From Bryoerythrophyllum caledonicum (taxonomy: Eukaryota; Streptophyta; Bryopsida; Pottiales; Pottiaceae): a stretch of DNA of 64,000 bases. Under the pieces are notes generated by a model. That model was not told the DNA's origin. It saw nothing but the letters and a program-made list of their open reading frames with translations, and made no database searches. This document shows, piece by piece, positions 24,501 to 38,261 of this stretch (position 1 is its first letter; the number at the start of each line of letters is the position of its first letter). The position numbers and the translations under genes were made by a program. The DNA is taken from the NCBI GenBank assembly GCA_963971425.1, contig OZ020525.1:7919560-7983559 (forward strand). Reading direction: 5' to 3'.

Positions 24501-26074
24501 GGTCTTGAGCTTGTTGAGGGTAGTTCCCCGGTGGAGAAGGCATGGGGATAACCTTATCCAGCCTTCTACACACTTGGGTAGGGTGATTACCCCCACAGTT
24601 ACCACATACTACTCCACTTTCGACCCAACACTGCCCAGGTGCGTGTCTCTTGCCACAAGTGTGATGGATTTCATACCGTGGTCGAGGAAGTCCCCCATAA
24701 CCTTGGTTTGGAGGTGTATAGCCTTGCAGGCCATAGTTAGTTGCCACCGGTGGTTGATTCCTATGGGGAGGCACATACGGGGGTTGAGCGGCCTGGCACT
24801 GTGGTGCCGCCGCTGGGGTGGTGTAGAAGGGACTAGTGTGCCCTGGTTGGCCACATTGAGTGCACCATAGGCTTGAGGCATGTCTACCAGACTCTATGGG
24901 TGGAGGTGTGGGGTTAGGGACTTGGTTTTTAATTAACAAGGCCATTTGGTCTTGCATGGCAGTTAATTTATTGAGCTAATTGGTCCTGGAAGCCTTGTTG
25001 GCCTTGGACGATTTCGTTTTTCATTTCCTCCTTCCGTGTGCCCCGCTCTTCGTGATAGGTGAGCTCGGGGAGAGCTACTGGTGGCCTAACGTTCAAGGGT
25101 GGAGCATAGTAATTCCACATGGGGACTTGTGCATTTGGGGCTCCTGAGTTAGGTTCTAGGGTTGGTCCCTTGCCCTTGGCATGGATAGGTATAAAACTAG
25201 GGATGTGGTGCTCTTCCTTCCTCCACATACGCTCTTGGTCTTGATCGACTTGCTCTATTAGCCTTGCTTGTGCCTTGGCAGCGTCTAACGATTCGGGGCG
25301 GACCTTCAAAATCTCCCTAATGGTTCTCTCATTGTTGAACCCTTGAATAAAGAATTGGGTTAGGGTGTCATTGGTGAGGAGGTTCCCCACAAACCTTGTA
25401 ACCACCAGCTCGAACCTCCTAATGTAGGTCGTGATCTCCTCCCCTGGGCCTTGGCGTAGCGCGGCTAGGGCTGTGAGGGCATTACTTTGACCTACCTCGG
25501 GTCTAAAGTGCTCCAAAAAGGCCCTCATGAGGCTATCCCAATCCTCAAAGGTATCGGAGGGGTGATTCCTATACCACTCGTAGGCGGCGTCCTTCAAGGT
25601 GCACGAGAACCACACTAAGAAATAACCAGTGTTGGTGATGAGGCACGTCGTGAGGAGCTCTAGAAAACGTTCCACGTGTGCGGAAGGGTCTTCATCCTTG
25701 GTTCCTCTAAAGGTGGGCAAATTGGGTGGCATGGGCGCCGCTTGCAAGCCCTCGTGTACTAAGATTGGTAAACCCCTTGGCTGAACCAAGGGATTAATGG
25801 GAGGCCGGACCGGGGGTGGTCCTCCAGAGGCCATGGTAGGGGCTGAGGGGGTGCTTCGTGGGCTAGTGGTCTTGGTGGTGTTCACCGGATTGAATGAAGT
25901 TGAAGGAAAAGATGGAGGAAAGGGAAGGAAGGGGGCTAGTAGAGCCTCTAGTTGTACCTCCAAGAATCCCTCTGTTGTGTCCTCGGTGAGTTCCCTAGAC
26001 CTACTCCTTCTTTCACTCGCCGGTTCCCACGGTGGTGTGAGGGAAGGTCTTTGGGACCTTGTGGCACGGGACAT
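21502..26074 (-). pseudogene. gag-pol region of gypsy element 2 (fossil)
   Basis: From 26,074 downwards (MSRATRSQRPSLTPPWEP). The gag domain is about 25,800-25,300. Two zinc-knuckle groups lie near 24,840 and 24,660-24,550. The protease (VLVDGGSGLNIMPL) is near 23,600. Reverse transcriptase lies near 22,390-22,050 with VFIDDF. The beginning of RNase H is at 21,502-21,680. Several breaks are present. The overall order is the same as in elements 1 and 3. Confidence 0.85.
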
Positions 26075-27307
26075 CTACTCTAGGGTCCAAAAATAGGGTC
26101 CACTTGGTTGTCGATGGTAGTCATGTCCTCCAAAAGGCTTCCCGTCCAAGTTGTCGAGGTCGTGGGTGGATCTACACGAAGCACGGCCTAATTCGATCAG
26201 TGAGTGGGTGTTTCCAACACTCCTACTCCCAATTCTATCACGAGGATGGACTGACTCAAGATCAAGACCCAATTTTAGTGGTGGAGTTTTAGCTCGATGA
26301 GGCCGCCGAAGAATCCTGTTAAAGACTACCCTTCAAGGGCAACGATAAAAGGTTAACCAAATTGAGGAATGTCTCCACGAGTATCACCCCGTTGGAAAGT
26401 TGTTCCCCAATTGGCACCACACGGTACAGATCCTTACTGTAGGGCTGACCTAGACCTCGATTTGATAAAAGGTGGGGTTCCTCGGTATCTTTGGTATTTT
26501 CCGCTTCCACCTTTTACCACCTTGAACTAGGCATTACCCACTAGGAGGAAAACGACACAATCATGGGACGGCATGCAACAAGGTGTGTATACAATGTTAT
26601 CACCGTGAAGAAGACATACCTCCATGCATCTCCAGCCACCCTATCACCATTAGTTGAAGTCGACCGTGGACCTAATCGCACACTAACGATTCTAAGGCCA
26701 ACCCATAGGTCGCATACAATGTTTTAGAGGGGGATAACTCACCTTTAAGCAACTCCAGCCAACCCACTTGTTAGCAAAAGATTCGTTGCATGTAATTTCG
26801 TGGTTGGCCCACCCTAGCGGTTCTAAGGCAAGTGTTCCACACGGCTCGAGTGGGAAATCAGGGGTTCCTAGCCCTAATGGGGTCCCACTTCCAAGTTGGT
26901 CCTATTTACTACTTGCGGTCCTAATAGAGGGTATAGTGCACATACCGTACGCAGCGCTCCTTCCAATCAGCGCCCCTACGTCTTGGATGCGTCCACGACT
27001 CCAACTCCCCTCCACGGTGGCTCAATTGGTCACGCACACCATTACTTGCAACACATGATTCAAACACCTCATTCCATTCCAAGTTGTACTTACCTTGGTG
27101 GTTAGTCAAGCGCGGGGGGAAGGAAGGGGCGCCCTTGTCCCATACCCGGGCTCATGCACCCTTCCCCTTCGACCTAGGGGCTCACTGGAAGTCCTTGTGG
27201 ATTTCCGTGGGAGGGCCTCAACCTTTCACCCCTAGGCCCCTTGCTCAACTCAAACCACAAGCCTAGAAGGGGATCCCTCCAGCACAAGGTGTTTTGTGGT
27301 TGGAGGG

Positions 27308-27312
27308 TCGGG
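27308..27312. repeat. Target site duplication of element 3, left copy
   Basis: TCGGG lies directly before the 5' LTR and again directly after the 3' LTR at 38,262-38,266. Without the insert the flanks form the leader of element 2, as can be seen by comparison with element 1 near 18,745. Confidence 0.9.
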
Positions 27313-29856
27313 TGTGAGCCGCAAAACCGGCCCACGAGGTTGAATGGACCGCGCATCGCGTCCATAAGGGTTAACTAGTAGTGAAAATGGGTTATCCCAT
27401 TGGTTAGTTCTTGGTTTTCGATTGGATTGACCAATTAAGCCTTCCGTGCACTAAATCATCAGTGGGAGCCACATTGTGGTAACCGGAAGTTTTAGGAAGA
27501 TAACCAAAAAATAAAGAAAAAAAATTAAAAGAATAGAAGAAAACAAAAAGAAAAAAAAATAAGAAAAGATGGAGAAAACCAAAACAATAGGAAGGAGGGA
27601 AAAATGGTGAGAAGGAGAAAAGAAGGAAGAAGGAAAAAATCAAAGAGCCTCAAAGAAAAGGGAAGAGGAAAAAATAGTTTAAGGGACCCAAAGGCTTGGG
27701 GAAAAAACCCTCACCATCATTTGGCAAATTAGCCATAACCCAAAACAAGGGGAATTCAATCTAGGCTAATTAGGTAGTATTTGCATCGTTGAAATTAGTT
27801 TAGAGGCTCACTTATTGAGATCATGCACACACATGTGGCATGGAGTCAAAGGTTAGATTTAGATATTCCTTGGTTAGTGGGACACCCACTTGTGTTAAAT
27901 GCAAGGGTGGCTAGTGATTTTTTAGTTTTTTAGTTACTATTGTTTAGTGTGACCATTAATGTGCCCACCCAAAATTGGCGGCTGTGAACGACGAAGGGAA
28001 CGACCTTGGGAACAAGAAGGGAGCAAGGGCTTTGGGGTTACCCCCCTTGGAGGCGCTCATTCGAAGGTGTGTGAGATAGGAGTTAGAGAGGCGTGTGTGT
28101 GGAGAGAGAGAGAGAGGTAGGGTCCAGATTTCCCCCTCTTGTGGGCTGGAATTTAACTCAATCGTTACGAAAATTAGCGAGTAGATAGATCAGAGCGTGG
28201 GCTTCCCAACAAGCTCAAGAGCGCGTGGTTTGGAGCTGTGACGACGAAGATACGAGCTGCGGAGTGAGGACGACCAGCTGGAGGATCAGCGGCGGATCTC
28301 ACTTGTCCTCAGATTTCCCCTTGTCAGTCGCACAGTTCTTGTCCGATGAAGCTTAGATTTTAGGCATAGATAGATCAGCGCGTTGGCTTTCCAACAAGCT
28401 CAAGAGCACGCGGTTTGGAGCTGTGACGACGAAGATACGAGCTATGGAGTGAAGGCGACCAGCTGGAGGATCAGCGGCGCACCACACACGGCCTCGGGTT
28501 TTCCCTCGTCAGTCACGGAGTTCCGGTCCAATCGAGTTGGTCTTTTAGGTGTAGATAGATCAAAGCGTTGGCTTTCCAACAAGCCCAAGAGCGTGCGGTT
28601 TGGAGCTGCAAAGACGAAGATACGAGCCGCGGAGCAAGGGCAACCAGCGGATCTCAAACGGCCTCGGTTTTTTCCTTGTCAGTCACGGAGTTTTGCTCCA
28701 ATCGAGTTGAGCTTTAAGGTGTAGATAGATTAGAGCGTTGGCTTTCCAACAAGATCAAGAACGTGCGATTTGGGACTGCGACGACGAAGATACAAGCCGT
28801 GGAGCGAGGGCGACCAGCTGGAAGATCGGCGGCGGATCCCATAGGTCCTCGGGTTTTCCCTCGTCAGTCACGGAGTATTGCTCCAATCAAGTTGATTTTT
28901 CGGGTGGAGAGAGATCAGAGCGTTGGCTTTCCAACAAGCCCAAGAGCGTGCGGTTTGGAGCTGCGAAGACGAAGATACGAGCCGCGGAGCAAGGACGACC
29001 AGCTGGAGCAACCGGCGGCGGATCCCACGCGGCCTCAGTTTTTCCCTCGTCAGTCACGGAGTTCTAGTTGTATTAAGCTAAGATTTTAGGAATAGATAGA
29101 TTAGGAAGTTGGCTTTCCAACAAGATCAAGAACGTGCGGATCGGAGTTGTGACGACGAAGATATCGGCTGCAGAGTGAAGAGCACCAAGAAGAGGAAGAC
29201 GACCACAATCACAAGAACGAACACAAACACGGCAGAGGGTGAATTGAGCGGGATCAGGGAGTCTTCTTCCTTTCCCAATTGATTCATTATTCTCTTGATT
29301 GCATGTGGAGAAGGAACCCTAAATTGTCTAGTTAAAAACACTACGCGGAAGCGCTGCCAAATTTTCACTAGGATTAGGGTTTTGTTATAAATTCAACCAA
29401 TTGGTGGTTTAATTGTCATTAGTAAGGTTGGAATGGGATTACTTGTGTGAATGCATGTGAATGTGTAGTGCATGATATTAAATGAATGCATATGTTAAGT
29501 GAACACTGCTGGTCGTTGGCTGTGGGTCTAGGATTGAATCAAATGGTTAATTGAAGGCTGCCATCGTGTTAAGCAAGAAAAACTAATAAGAATACAAAAA
29601 AAAAACATAGAAAACGGAGCCATAAGGCAAAAGATAAAGAGGTTCAAAGTCCGGCAATAAGTCAAAGATATAATTCATCCCTAATGCACTCATGATAGAT
29701 AAAACATTGCGTTAAACACATCATGAACCGCTGCGATCTAAATGGGAGGTATGCATGTATGTCTTGATTGTTGATTGAACAAGGGGCTGAATCCCTCAAA
29801 GTAGGATCTTGTGTTCAAGATAAGCTTCCCACTAGGGGGGGTTTATTTGGCTCACA
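27313..29856 (+). repeat. 5' LTR of gypsy element 3
   Basis: TGTGAGCCGCAAAACCGG to TTTGGCTCACA, 2,544 bp. It contains a tandem array of six units of about 180 bp (28,183 to about 29,120). The outer ends match the LTR ends of elements 1 and 2, while the middle is unrelated. Confidence 0.94.
28183..29120. repeat. About 180-bp tandem array in element 3 LTR, 6 copies
   Basis: Units begin TAGATAGATCAGAGCG or similar and contain GGCTTTCCAACAAG, TTTGGAGCTG and CGACGAAGATACGAGC. They start near 28,183, 28,366, 28,550, 28,723, 28,906 and 29,093. They are about 80 to 90 percent alike. The identical array recurs at about 36,588-37,525 in the other LTR. Confidence 0.88.
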
Positions 29857-29876
29857 TTTTGGTGCGTCCGCCGGGA
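29857..29876 (+). other. Primer-binding site of gypsy element 3
   Basis: TTTTGGTGCGTCCGCCGGGA lies directly after the 5' LTR, identical in its core to that of element 1. It shows shared priming by the same tRNA across these subfamilies. Confidence 0.7.
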
Positions 29877-31348
29877 GGAGGCGTGTTCATGGTTTGATTG
29901 TGCTAATCGTTCTATCGTTGGATGTAGGGTTATAAACGCAATTAGCCTTATGGCATATGGAGCAGCATGAGGTAGCTTAGAGGTAAGTGCCCAACCTTGC
30001 TCGTGGATGGTTGATTGAGTGTCAATTGTGTGTATGTTTGGAAGTCTTGTGAATGAAGGAAGGTGCCAAGTTGTGTTTAGAGGTGGGGGTCTAGAAGGGA
30101 GTGTGGATTTCCCGACTCTCCAACCACAAAACACCTTGTGTTGGGGGGATCCCCTTCTAGGCTTGTGGCTTGAGTCGAGCAAGGGGCCTAGGGGTGAAAG
30201 GTTGAGGCCCTCCCACGGAAATCCACAAGGATTTCCAGTGAGCCTCTAGGTCGAAGGGGAAGGGTGCAAGTGCCCGGGTATGGGACAAGGGCGCCCCTTC
30301 CTTCCCCCCGCGCTTGACTAACCACCAAGGTAAGAACAACTTGGTGTAACTGGAATAGTTGAGTTAATTGTTGCAAGTTAACGTATGTGTATGTGAATGA
30401 GCCACTTGGTGGGGAGTTGGAGTCGTAGACGCATCCAAGACGTAGGGGTGCTGATTGGAAGGAGCGCTGCGTACGGTATGTGCACTACACCCTCTTTTTA
30501 GGACCACGAGTAATAAATAGGACCAACTTGGAGGTGGTGACCTCACTTGGGTTAGGAAACCCTGATTTCCCACTTGAGCCGTGTGGAACACTTGCCTTAG
30601 AACCACTAGGTTGGCCAACCACGAAATTGCATGCAACGAATCTTGTGCTAACAAGTGGATTGGCTGGAGTTGCTTCAAGGTAAGTTATCCCCCTCTATAA
30701 CATTGTATGTGACTTATTGGTTGGCCTTAGCACCGATAGAGTGCGATTAGGTCCACGGTCGACTTCAACTAACAGTGACAGGGTGGCTGGAGATGCATCA
30801 AGGTATGTCTTCTTCACAGTGATAACATTGTATACACACATTGTTGCATGCCGTCCCGTGATTGTGTCGTTTTCCTCCTAGTGGGTAATGCCTAGTTCAA
30901 GGAGGTAAAAGGTGGAAGAGGGATACCAGGATACCAGGGAACCCCACCTTTTATCAAATTGAGGCCTAGGTCAGCCCCACAGTAAGGATTTGTACCGTGT
31001 GGCGCCAGTTGAGGGACAGCTTTCCAACGGGGTGATGCTCGTGGAGACATCCCTCAATTTGGTTAGCTTTTTGTCGTTACCCTTGAAGGGTAGTCCTTAA
31101 TAGGATTCTTCGGCGGCTTCATCGAGCTAAAACTCCACCACTAAGAAATTTTTGGGTCTTGGTCTTGAGTCAGTCCATCCTCGTGATAGAATCGGGAGTA
31201 GGAGTGTTGGAAACACCCACTCACCGATCGAATTAGGCCGTGCTTCGTGTAGACCCACCCACGACCTCGGAACTTGGACGGGAAACCTTTTGGAGGACAT
31301 GAATACCATCAACAAACCATTAGACCGTACTCTTGGATCCTAGAGTAG

Positions 31349-34300
31349 ATGTCCCGAGCCACAAGGTCTCAACGACCTTCCCTCGCACCACAGTGGGAAC
31401 CGGCGAGTGAAAGGAAGAGTAGGTCTAGGGAACTCACGGAGGACACGGCAGAGGGGTTCTTGGAGGTACAACTAGAGGCCTTACCAACTCCCTTCCTCCC
31501 CTTCCCTCCATCTTTTCCTTCAACTTCATTCAATCCGGTGAACACCACCACCACCACTAGCCTACAAGGTACCCCCTCAGCCCCTACCATGGCCTCTGGG
31601 GGACCACCCCCGGTGCGGCCTCCCATTAATCCCTTGGTTCAGCCAAGAGGTTTACCCATCTTAGTACCCGAGGGCTTGCAAGCGGCGCCTATGCCACCCA
31701 ATTTGCCCACCTTTAGGGGGACCAAGGATGAAGACCCCTCCGCACACGTAGAACGTTTTCTGGAGCTCCTCACGACGTGCCTCATCACCAACACCGGTTA
31801 TTTCCTAGTGTGGTTCTCGTGTACCTTGAAGGACGCCGCCTACGAGTGGTATAGGAATCACCCCCCCGGAACCTTTGAGGATTGGGATAGTCTCATGAGG
31901 GCCTTCTTGGAACATTTTAGACCCGAGGTAGGTCAGAGTAATGCCCTCACAGCCCTAGCCGCGCTACGTCAAGGTCCAGGGGAGGATATCACGACCTACA
32001 TCAGGAGATTCGAGTTGGTGGTTACAAGATTCGTGGGCAATCTCCTCACCAATGACACCTTAACCCAATTCTTTATCCAAGGGTTCAACAGTGAGGGAAC
32101 CATTAGGGAGATTCTGAAAGTCCGCCCCACATCGTTAGACGCAGCCAAGGCACAAGCTAGGCTAATAGAGCAAGTCGATCGAGACCAAGAGCGTACGTGG
32201 AGGAAGGAAGAGCACCACATCCCTAGTTTTATACCTATCCATGCCAAGGGCAAGGGGCCGGCCCTGGAACCTAACCCAGGAAACCCGGGTGCACAAGTTC
32301 CCATCTGGAACTACTATGCTCCACCCTTGAACGTTAGACCACCCGTAGCTCTCCCCGAGCTCACCTATCACGAAGAGCGAGGCACCTGGAAGGAGGAGAT
32401 GAAGAACGAAATCCTCCAAGGCCAACAAGGCTTTCAGGACCAATTAGCTCAACAAATCAAGGCCATGCAAGACCAAATGGCCTTGTTGATTAAAAATCAA
32501 GTCCCTAACCCCACACCTCCACCCATAGAGTCTGGTAGACATGCCTCGGGCCTATGGTGCACTCAATGTGGCCAACCAGGGCACACTAGCCCCTTCTGCA
32601 CCACCCCTGCGGCGGCACCGCAGTACCAGGCCACTCAAACCCCGTATGTGCCGCCCCATAGGAATCAACCACCGGTGGCAACTAACTATGGCCCTCAAGG
32701 CTATACACCACCAAACCAAGGTTATGGGGGACCTCCACGACCACGGTATGAAATCCACCACACTTGTGGCAAGAGACACGCACCTGGGCAGTGTTGGGTT
32801 GAAAGTGGAGTAGTATGTGGTAACTGTGGGGGTAATCACCCCACCCAAGTATGTCGAAGGCCGGACAAGGTAATTCCCATGCCTTCCCCACCGGGGAACT
32901 ATCCTCAACAAGCCCAAGACCACTTTAGAGGTGCACGTAACCCCACCACCGATAACACCCTTAGGCCACCTAGCCTCTACTATGACTACAACAATAACCG
33001 CCAAAATCAAACTTCCCCAATGGGGGTTAATACCAAGGACGGTTACATCCCTATAAACCAAGGGCAAAACCATGGTGGCCAACAAAACCACGGTGGCCAA
33101 CAAAACCACGGTGGCCAACAAAACCACGGTGGCCAACAAAACCACGGTGGCCAACAAAACCACGGGGGCCAACAAAACCACGGGGGCCAACAAAACCAAG
33201 GTCCACAGGATGTGCGCTATGCCACCATGTCAAGTGACATCGTATCCACACAAGGTCCTTCCCTCACAGAGCTCAATGTAGTGTTTCACGAGGTTAGCAC
33301 AACCAAGGAAGCAAAGACTTGTGAGTTACCCGCCTTGGCAGTCCAAACTCGGTCTAACCGACGGGAGCCTAGGTACTCGAGCCCCCCTCCACCCATACCA
33401 GAAGAAGATGAGACCTCGGAGGAAGATTCACCTCACTTTTCTGACCTAAACGATACAACCAAGGAGGCGGTGGAAGGCACTAAACAGGCCAACTTAAGGT
33501 CCTCCCATGGGACACCTAGGTCACAAACACCATTGTCCACTTCCCAAGAGCCATGGGAAGGTCCACCGGTTCCTAGGCCCGAAGTGAATACATTCCCACG
33601 TGTCGAGGGACACGTGGGAGAAGGACCTTACAATTTATGGGCAGATTTGAGTCGTCTCAAGGCGGACATCACCATAGCCCAACTGTTGGAGGTATCCCCA
33701 CCCATGAGGAAAGTCCTTAGGTCGGGCACCCCGGTGAAGCGGAGGCCTAAGGCAAAGGTGAGGTTGGCGGCTCGTGTAAAATCTGCACATCCCAACATCG
33801 AAGTCAAGGCGGTTCAAATTGAGGTCTCAATTGTGGATAAGGTGGTACCCAACGTACTTGTCGACGGTGGGAGTGGCTTGAACATCATGCCCCTCTCAAC
33901 TATGGAAAAATTGGGTCTAGACATCACTGAACCATCACCATACATCATCAACATGGCCAATCAGAGCTCGGAAGCCCCATTAGGCCAAATTAGTGGTTGT
34001 AAAGTTACCACGGGGGGGGTAGAGTATTCCCTCACCTTCCAAGTCATTCAAATGCACACCAATAAGGAGGCATATCCTTTGTTACTAGGTAGGCCTTGGT
34101 TGCGAATTGCCAATGCCACAGTAGAATGGGGAGGCCCAAAACCAAACATCACCTATGGTCCACCGGAGAATCCTACCACGGTCCATATCCAACCAAGTAG
34201 GCTAGGATTATGCCACGGTTGCATGGGCTCTTCCGAAGATGAATCACAAGAGGTTCTAACAAAAGAGCCTCCCAAAAAAGTGAGGTTTGCGCCCCACAAG

Positions 34301-35573
34301 GCGGTGGATAGAGCCCAACCCTCGAAAGCCAAAGTAATGCCGTTCAAAAGTATGGGACCGGGCCTTTATGAGTGGGTCCCTAGCGGTGAATTTGTAGAGT
34401 GGTTGAGAGAACACCCCACCTCGAGCGCGGACGAAGCTGTGTCCGTGCATTTCATGGAGAGTGAGTTGATTGAGGTAGAGACCGGGTTGGAACCTAGCCT
34501 TGTCCCCCTCCTAGATGACTTAGAACCCGCAGCAGTATTCGGTATGGATGTCAATGGCACACAAAGGATGGAGTTGGAGGTTTTGATCGATGAGGGCCCT
34601 CTCAACCCATCTCTCCACTTTAGGAGGACATCCACCGGTATTCTAGGTAGTGGTTCGGGGGCAACATACCCCCAAGTTCCGAATGATTGGTACAAGGGAC
34701 CTATTCAACAACCACACGTGCATCATGATGATTGGAAGTTGCTGGTGGTCTCTCATGAGGACGAAGAAGTCCGCAATATAAAGGTAGATGTTGGATTGAC
34801 CAAGGTGGAGATGGTGAACTACAAGTCACTAGTTGTCGAGTTCCGGGACATTTTTGCGTGGTCATACAGAGACCTCAAGGGCATTCCCCGGGCGGTGACA
34901 CAACATCACAATTCTCTTCTCCCGGGCACTACTCCCATTAGACAAACCACCCGGTTCAAGATCAACCATCGTAAGACCACCCCTTACCACCCCCAAACCA
35001 ATGGCCATACCAAACGGGTCAACCAAACCCTCGTGAAAATTTTGAGGAAGACGGTCACCGATTCCAAGAGGGATTGGAACACGAAACTCCCCGCCGCATT
35101 ATGGGCCTACCGAACCACCTTTCAAAGTAACCACCCATGCTACTCTCTTCTCGTTGGTATATGGCATTGAAGCCATTTTGCCAATAGAATTTGAGATCCC
35201 TTCAGACCCTTCTCTGCGAGTGGCCGTGACCGAACGATGGTCCATGGCCACGTCCTTAGCGGATCGGTTAGAACGATTGGAGGAGCTTGATGAGATGCGT
35301 CGGTGGAGCGCCCAACACATGGAAGCCATTCAACGTCGAAGGAAGATTGCCTTCGACAAACGAAACAAGGTCCGGTCATTGAGACCGGGAATGCTAGTCC
35401 TCCTTCAAGACGCGAGGAGATTGGATTTTCCAGGGAAGTTCGATGCTTTGTGGTTGGGACCCTATCTCGTGAAGGAAGTCTTCCCCAACAACTCCGTTCA
35501 ACTCCAAACCCTTAACAGCGAGGATTTCCCCACGCGAACATCGGGCAATCGATGCAAAGAATACAAGGTGTGA
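31349..35573 (+). pseudogene. gag-pol remnant of gypsy element 3 (fossil)
   Basis: Starts MSRATRSQRPSLAPQWEP at 31,349. Gag is about 31,700-32,160, with the same AAYEWYRNH block as its relatives. The Cys/His knuckle groups are near 32,560 and 32,760-32,850 (CGNCGGNHPTQVC). A Gln/Gly/His repeat tract lies at about 33,067-33,195. The protease active site, VLVDGGSGLNIMPL, is near 33,860. Integrase sequence ends at 35,573. The central reverse transcriptase and RNase H are not seen, and the copy is broken. It has the longest uninterrupted gag of the three elements, so it may still have been able to make particles. Confidence 0.88.
33067..33195 (+). repeat. 18-bp coding minisatellite in gag (NHGGQQ repeat)
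   Basis: The unit AACCACGGTGGCCAACAA, encoding NHGGQQ, is repeated about seven times in frame. The corresponding places of element 1 (about 15,725-15,825) and element 2 (about 24,280-24,360) carry fewer, more varied copies. The tract is therefore a length-variable linker between the knuckles and the protease. Confidence 0.88.
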
Positions 35574-35717
35574 TTTGCTCACAACCTCCACTATTGGGCC
35601 TCCAAATTTTGGCTGCAACCATGGGTCATTCGAACACAAAAAGTTAGAATTTGACCGTGTGCCCATGAGCAAGAGGGGGTTCTCTGCCTCTTCGAGTTGT
35701 CCCAGATGGCCGCCATG

Positions 35718-38261
35718 TGTGAGCCGCAAAACCGGCCCACGAGGTTGAATGGACCGCGCATCGCGTCCATAAGGGTTAACTAGTAGTGAAAATGGGTTAT
35801 CCCATTGGTTAGTTCTTGGTTTTCGATTGGATTGACCAATTAAGCCTTCCGTGCACTAAATCATCAGTGGGAGCCACATTGTGGTAACCGGAAGTTTTAG
35901 GAAGATAACCAAAAAATAAAGAAAAAAAATTAAAAGAATAGAAGAAAACAAAAAGAAAAAAAAATAAGAAAAGATGGAGAAAACCAAAACAATAGGAAGG
36001 AGGGAAAAATGGTGAGAAGGAGAAAAGAAGGAAGAAGGAAAAAATCAAAGAGCCTCAAAGAAAAGGGAAGAGGAAAAAATAGTTTAAGGGACCCAAAGGC
36101 TTGGGGAAAAAACCCTCACCATCATTTGGCAAATTAGCCATAACCCAAAACAAGGGGAATTCAATCTAGGCTAATTAGGTAGTATTTGCATCGTTGAAAT
36201 TAGTTTAGAGGCTCACTTATTGAGATCATGCACACACATGTGGCATGGAGTCAAAGGTTAGATTTAGATATTCCTTGGTTAGTGGGACACCCACTTGTGT
36301 TAAATGCAAGGGTGGCTAGTGATTTTTTAGTTTTTTAGTTACTATTGTTTAGTGTGACCATTAATGTGCCCACCCAAAATTGGCGGCTGTGAACGACGAA
36401 GGGAACGACCTTGGGAACAAGAAGGGAGCAAGGGCTTTGGGGTTACCCCCCTTGGAGGCGCTCATTCGAAGGTGTGTGAGATAGGAGTTAGAGAGGCGTG
36501 TGTGTGGAGAGAGAGAGAGAGGTAGGGTCCAGATTTCCCCCTCTTGTGGGCTGGAATTTAACTCAATCGTTACGAAAATTAGCGAGTAGATAGATCAGAG
36601 CGTGGGCTTCCCAACAAGCTCAAGAGCGCGTGGTTTGGAGCTGTGACGACGAAGATACGAGCTGCGGAGTGAGGACGACCAGCTGGAGGATCAGCGGCGG
36701 ATCTCACTTGTCCTCAGATTTCCCCTTGTCAGTCGCACAGTTCTTGTCCGATGAAGCTTAGATTTTAGGCATAGATAGATCAGCGCGTTGGCTTTCCAAC
36801 AAGCTCAAGAGCACGCGGTTTGGAGCTGTGACGACGAAGATACGAGCTATGGAGTGAAGGCGACCAGCTGGAGGATCAGCGGCGCACCACACACGGCCTC
36901 GGGTTTTCCCTCGTCAGTCACGGAGTTCCGGTCCAATCGAGTTGGTCTTTTAGGTGTAGATAGATCAAAGCGTTGGCTTTCCAACAAGCCCAAGAGCGTG
37001 CGGTTTGGAGCTGCAAAGACGAAGATACGAGCCGCGGAGCAAGGGCAACCAGCGGATCTCAAACGGCCTCGGTTTTTTCCTTGTCAGTCACGGAGTTTTG
37101 CTCCAATCGAGTTGAGCTTTAAGGTGTAGATAGATTAGAGCGTTGGCTTTCCAACAAGATCAAGAACGTGCGATTTGGGACTGCGACGACGAAGATACAA
37201 GCCGTGGAGCGAGGGCGACCAGCTGGAAGATCGGCGGCGGATCCCATAGGTCCTCGGGTTTTCCCTCGTCAGTCACGGAGTATTGCTCCAATCAAGTTGA
37301 TTTTTCGGGTGGAGAGAGATCAGAGCGTTGGCTTTCCAACAAGCCCAAGAGCGTGCGGTTTGGAGCTGCGAAGACGAAGATACGAGCCGCGGAGCAAGGA
37401 CGACCAGCTGGAGCAACCGGCGGCGGATCCCACGCGGCCTCAGTTTTTCCCTCGTCAGTCACGGAGTTCTAGTTGTATTAAGCTAAGATTTTAGGAATAG
37501 ATAGATTAGGAAGTTGGCTTTCCAACAAGATCAAGAACGTGCGGATCGGAGTTGTGACGACGAAGATATCGGCTGCAGAGTGAAGAGCACCAAGAAGAGG
37601 AAGACGACCACAATCACAAGAACGAACACAAACACGGCAGAGGGTGAATTGAGCGGGATCAGGGAGTCTTCTTCCTTTCCCAATTGATTCATTATTCTCT
37701 TGATTGCATGTGGAGAAGGAACCCTAAATTGTCTAGTTAAAAACACTACGCGGAAGCGCTGCCAAATTTTCACTAGGATTAGGGTTTTGTTATAAATTCA
37801 ACCAATTGGTGGTTTAATTGTCATTAGTAAGGTTGGAATGGGATTACTTGTGTGAATGCATGTGAATGTGTAGTGCATGATATTAAATGAATGCATATGT
37901 TAAGTGAACACTGCTGGTCGTTGGCTGTGGGTCTAGGATTGAATCAAATGGTTAATTGAAGGCTGCCATCGTGTTAAGCAAGAAAAACTAATAAGAATAC
38001 AAAAAAAAAACATAGAAAACGGAGCCATAAGGCAAAAGATAAAGAGGTTCAAAGTCCGGCAATAAGTCAAAGATATAATTCATCCCTAATGCACTCATGA
38101 TAGATAAAACATTGCGTTAAACACATCATGAACCGCTGCGATCTAAATGGGAGGTATGCATGTATGTCTTGATTGTTGATTGAACAAGGGGCTGAATCCC
38201 TCAAAGTAGGATCTTGTGTTCAAGATAAGCTTCCCACTAGGGGGGGTTTATTTGGCTCACA
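35718..38261 (+). repeat. 3' LTR of gypsy element 3
   Basis: 2,544 bp, the same length as the 5' LTR and apparently identical, including all six units of the 180-bp array (about 36,588-37,525). It is followed by the TCGGG duplication at 38,262-38,266. Confidence 0.94.

Larger units (their letters stand above)
27313..38261 (+). mobile_element. Ty3/gypsy element 3, nested in element 2
   Basis: A 10.9-kb plus-strand element with LTRs 27,313-29,856 and 35,718-38,261, both 2,544 bp and apparently identical by eye, bounded by the 5-bp duplication TCGGG. This marks a very recent insertion. Parts seen are the primer-binding site, leader, gag with knuckles, protease, a little of reverse transcriptase, and part of integrase. 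Most of pol is not present, so it is a broken, non-autonomous copy that would have depended on a relative's enzymes. Its insertion split element 2. Confidence 0.93.

Noticed and set aside
28383-29089. Overlapping open frames in the element 3 LTR (also 36,788-37,494)
   Set aside because: They run through the 180-bp tandem array in several frames and are repeat artefacts.
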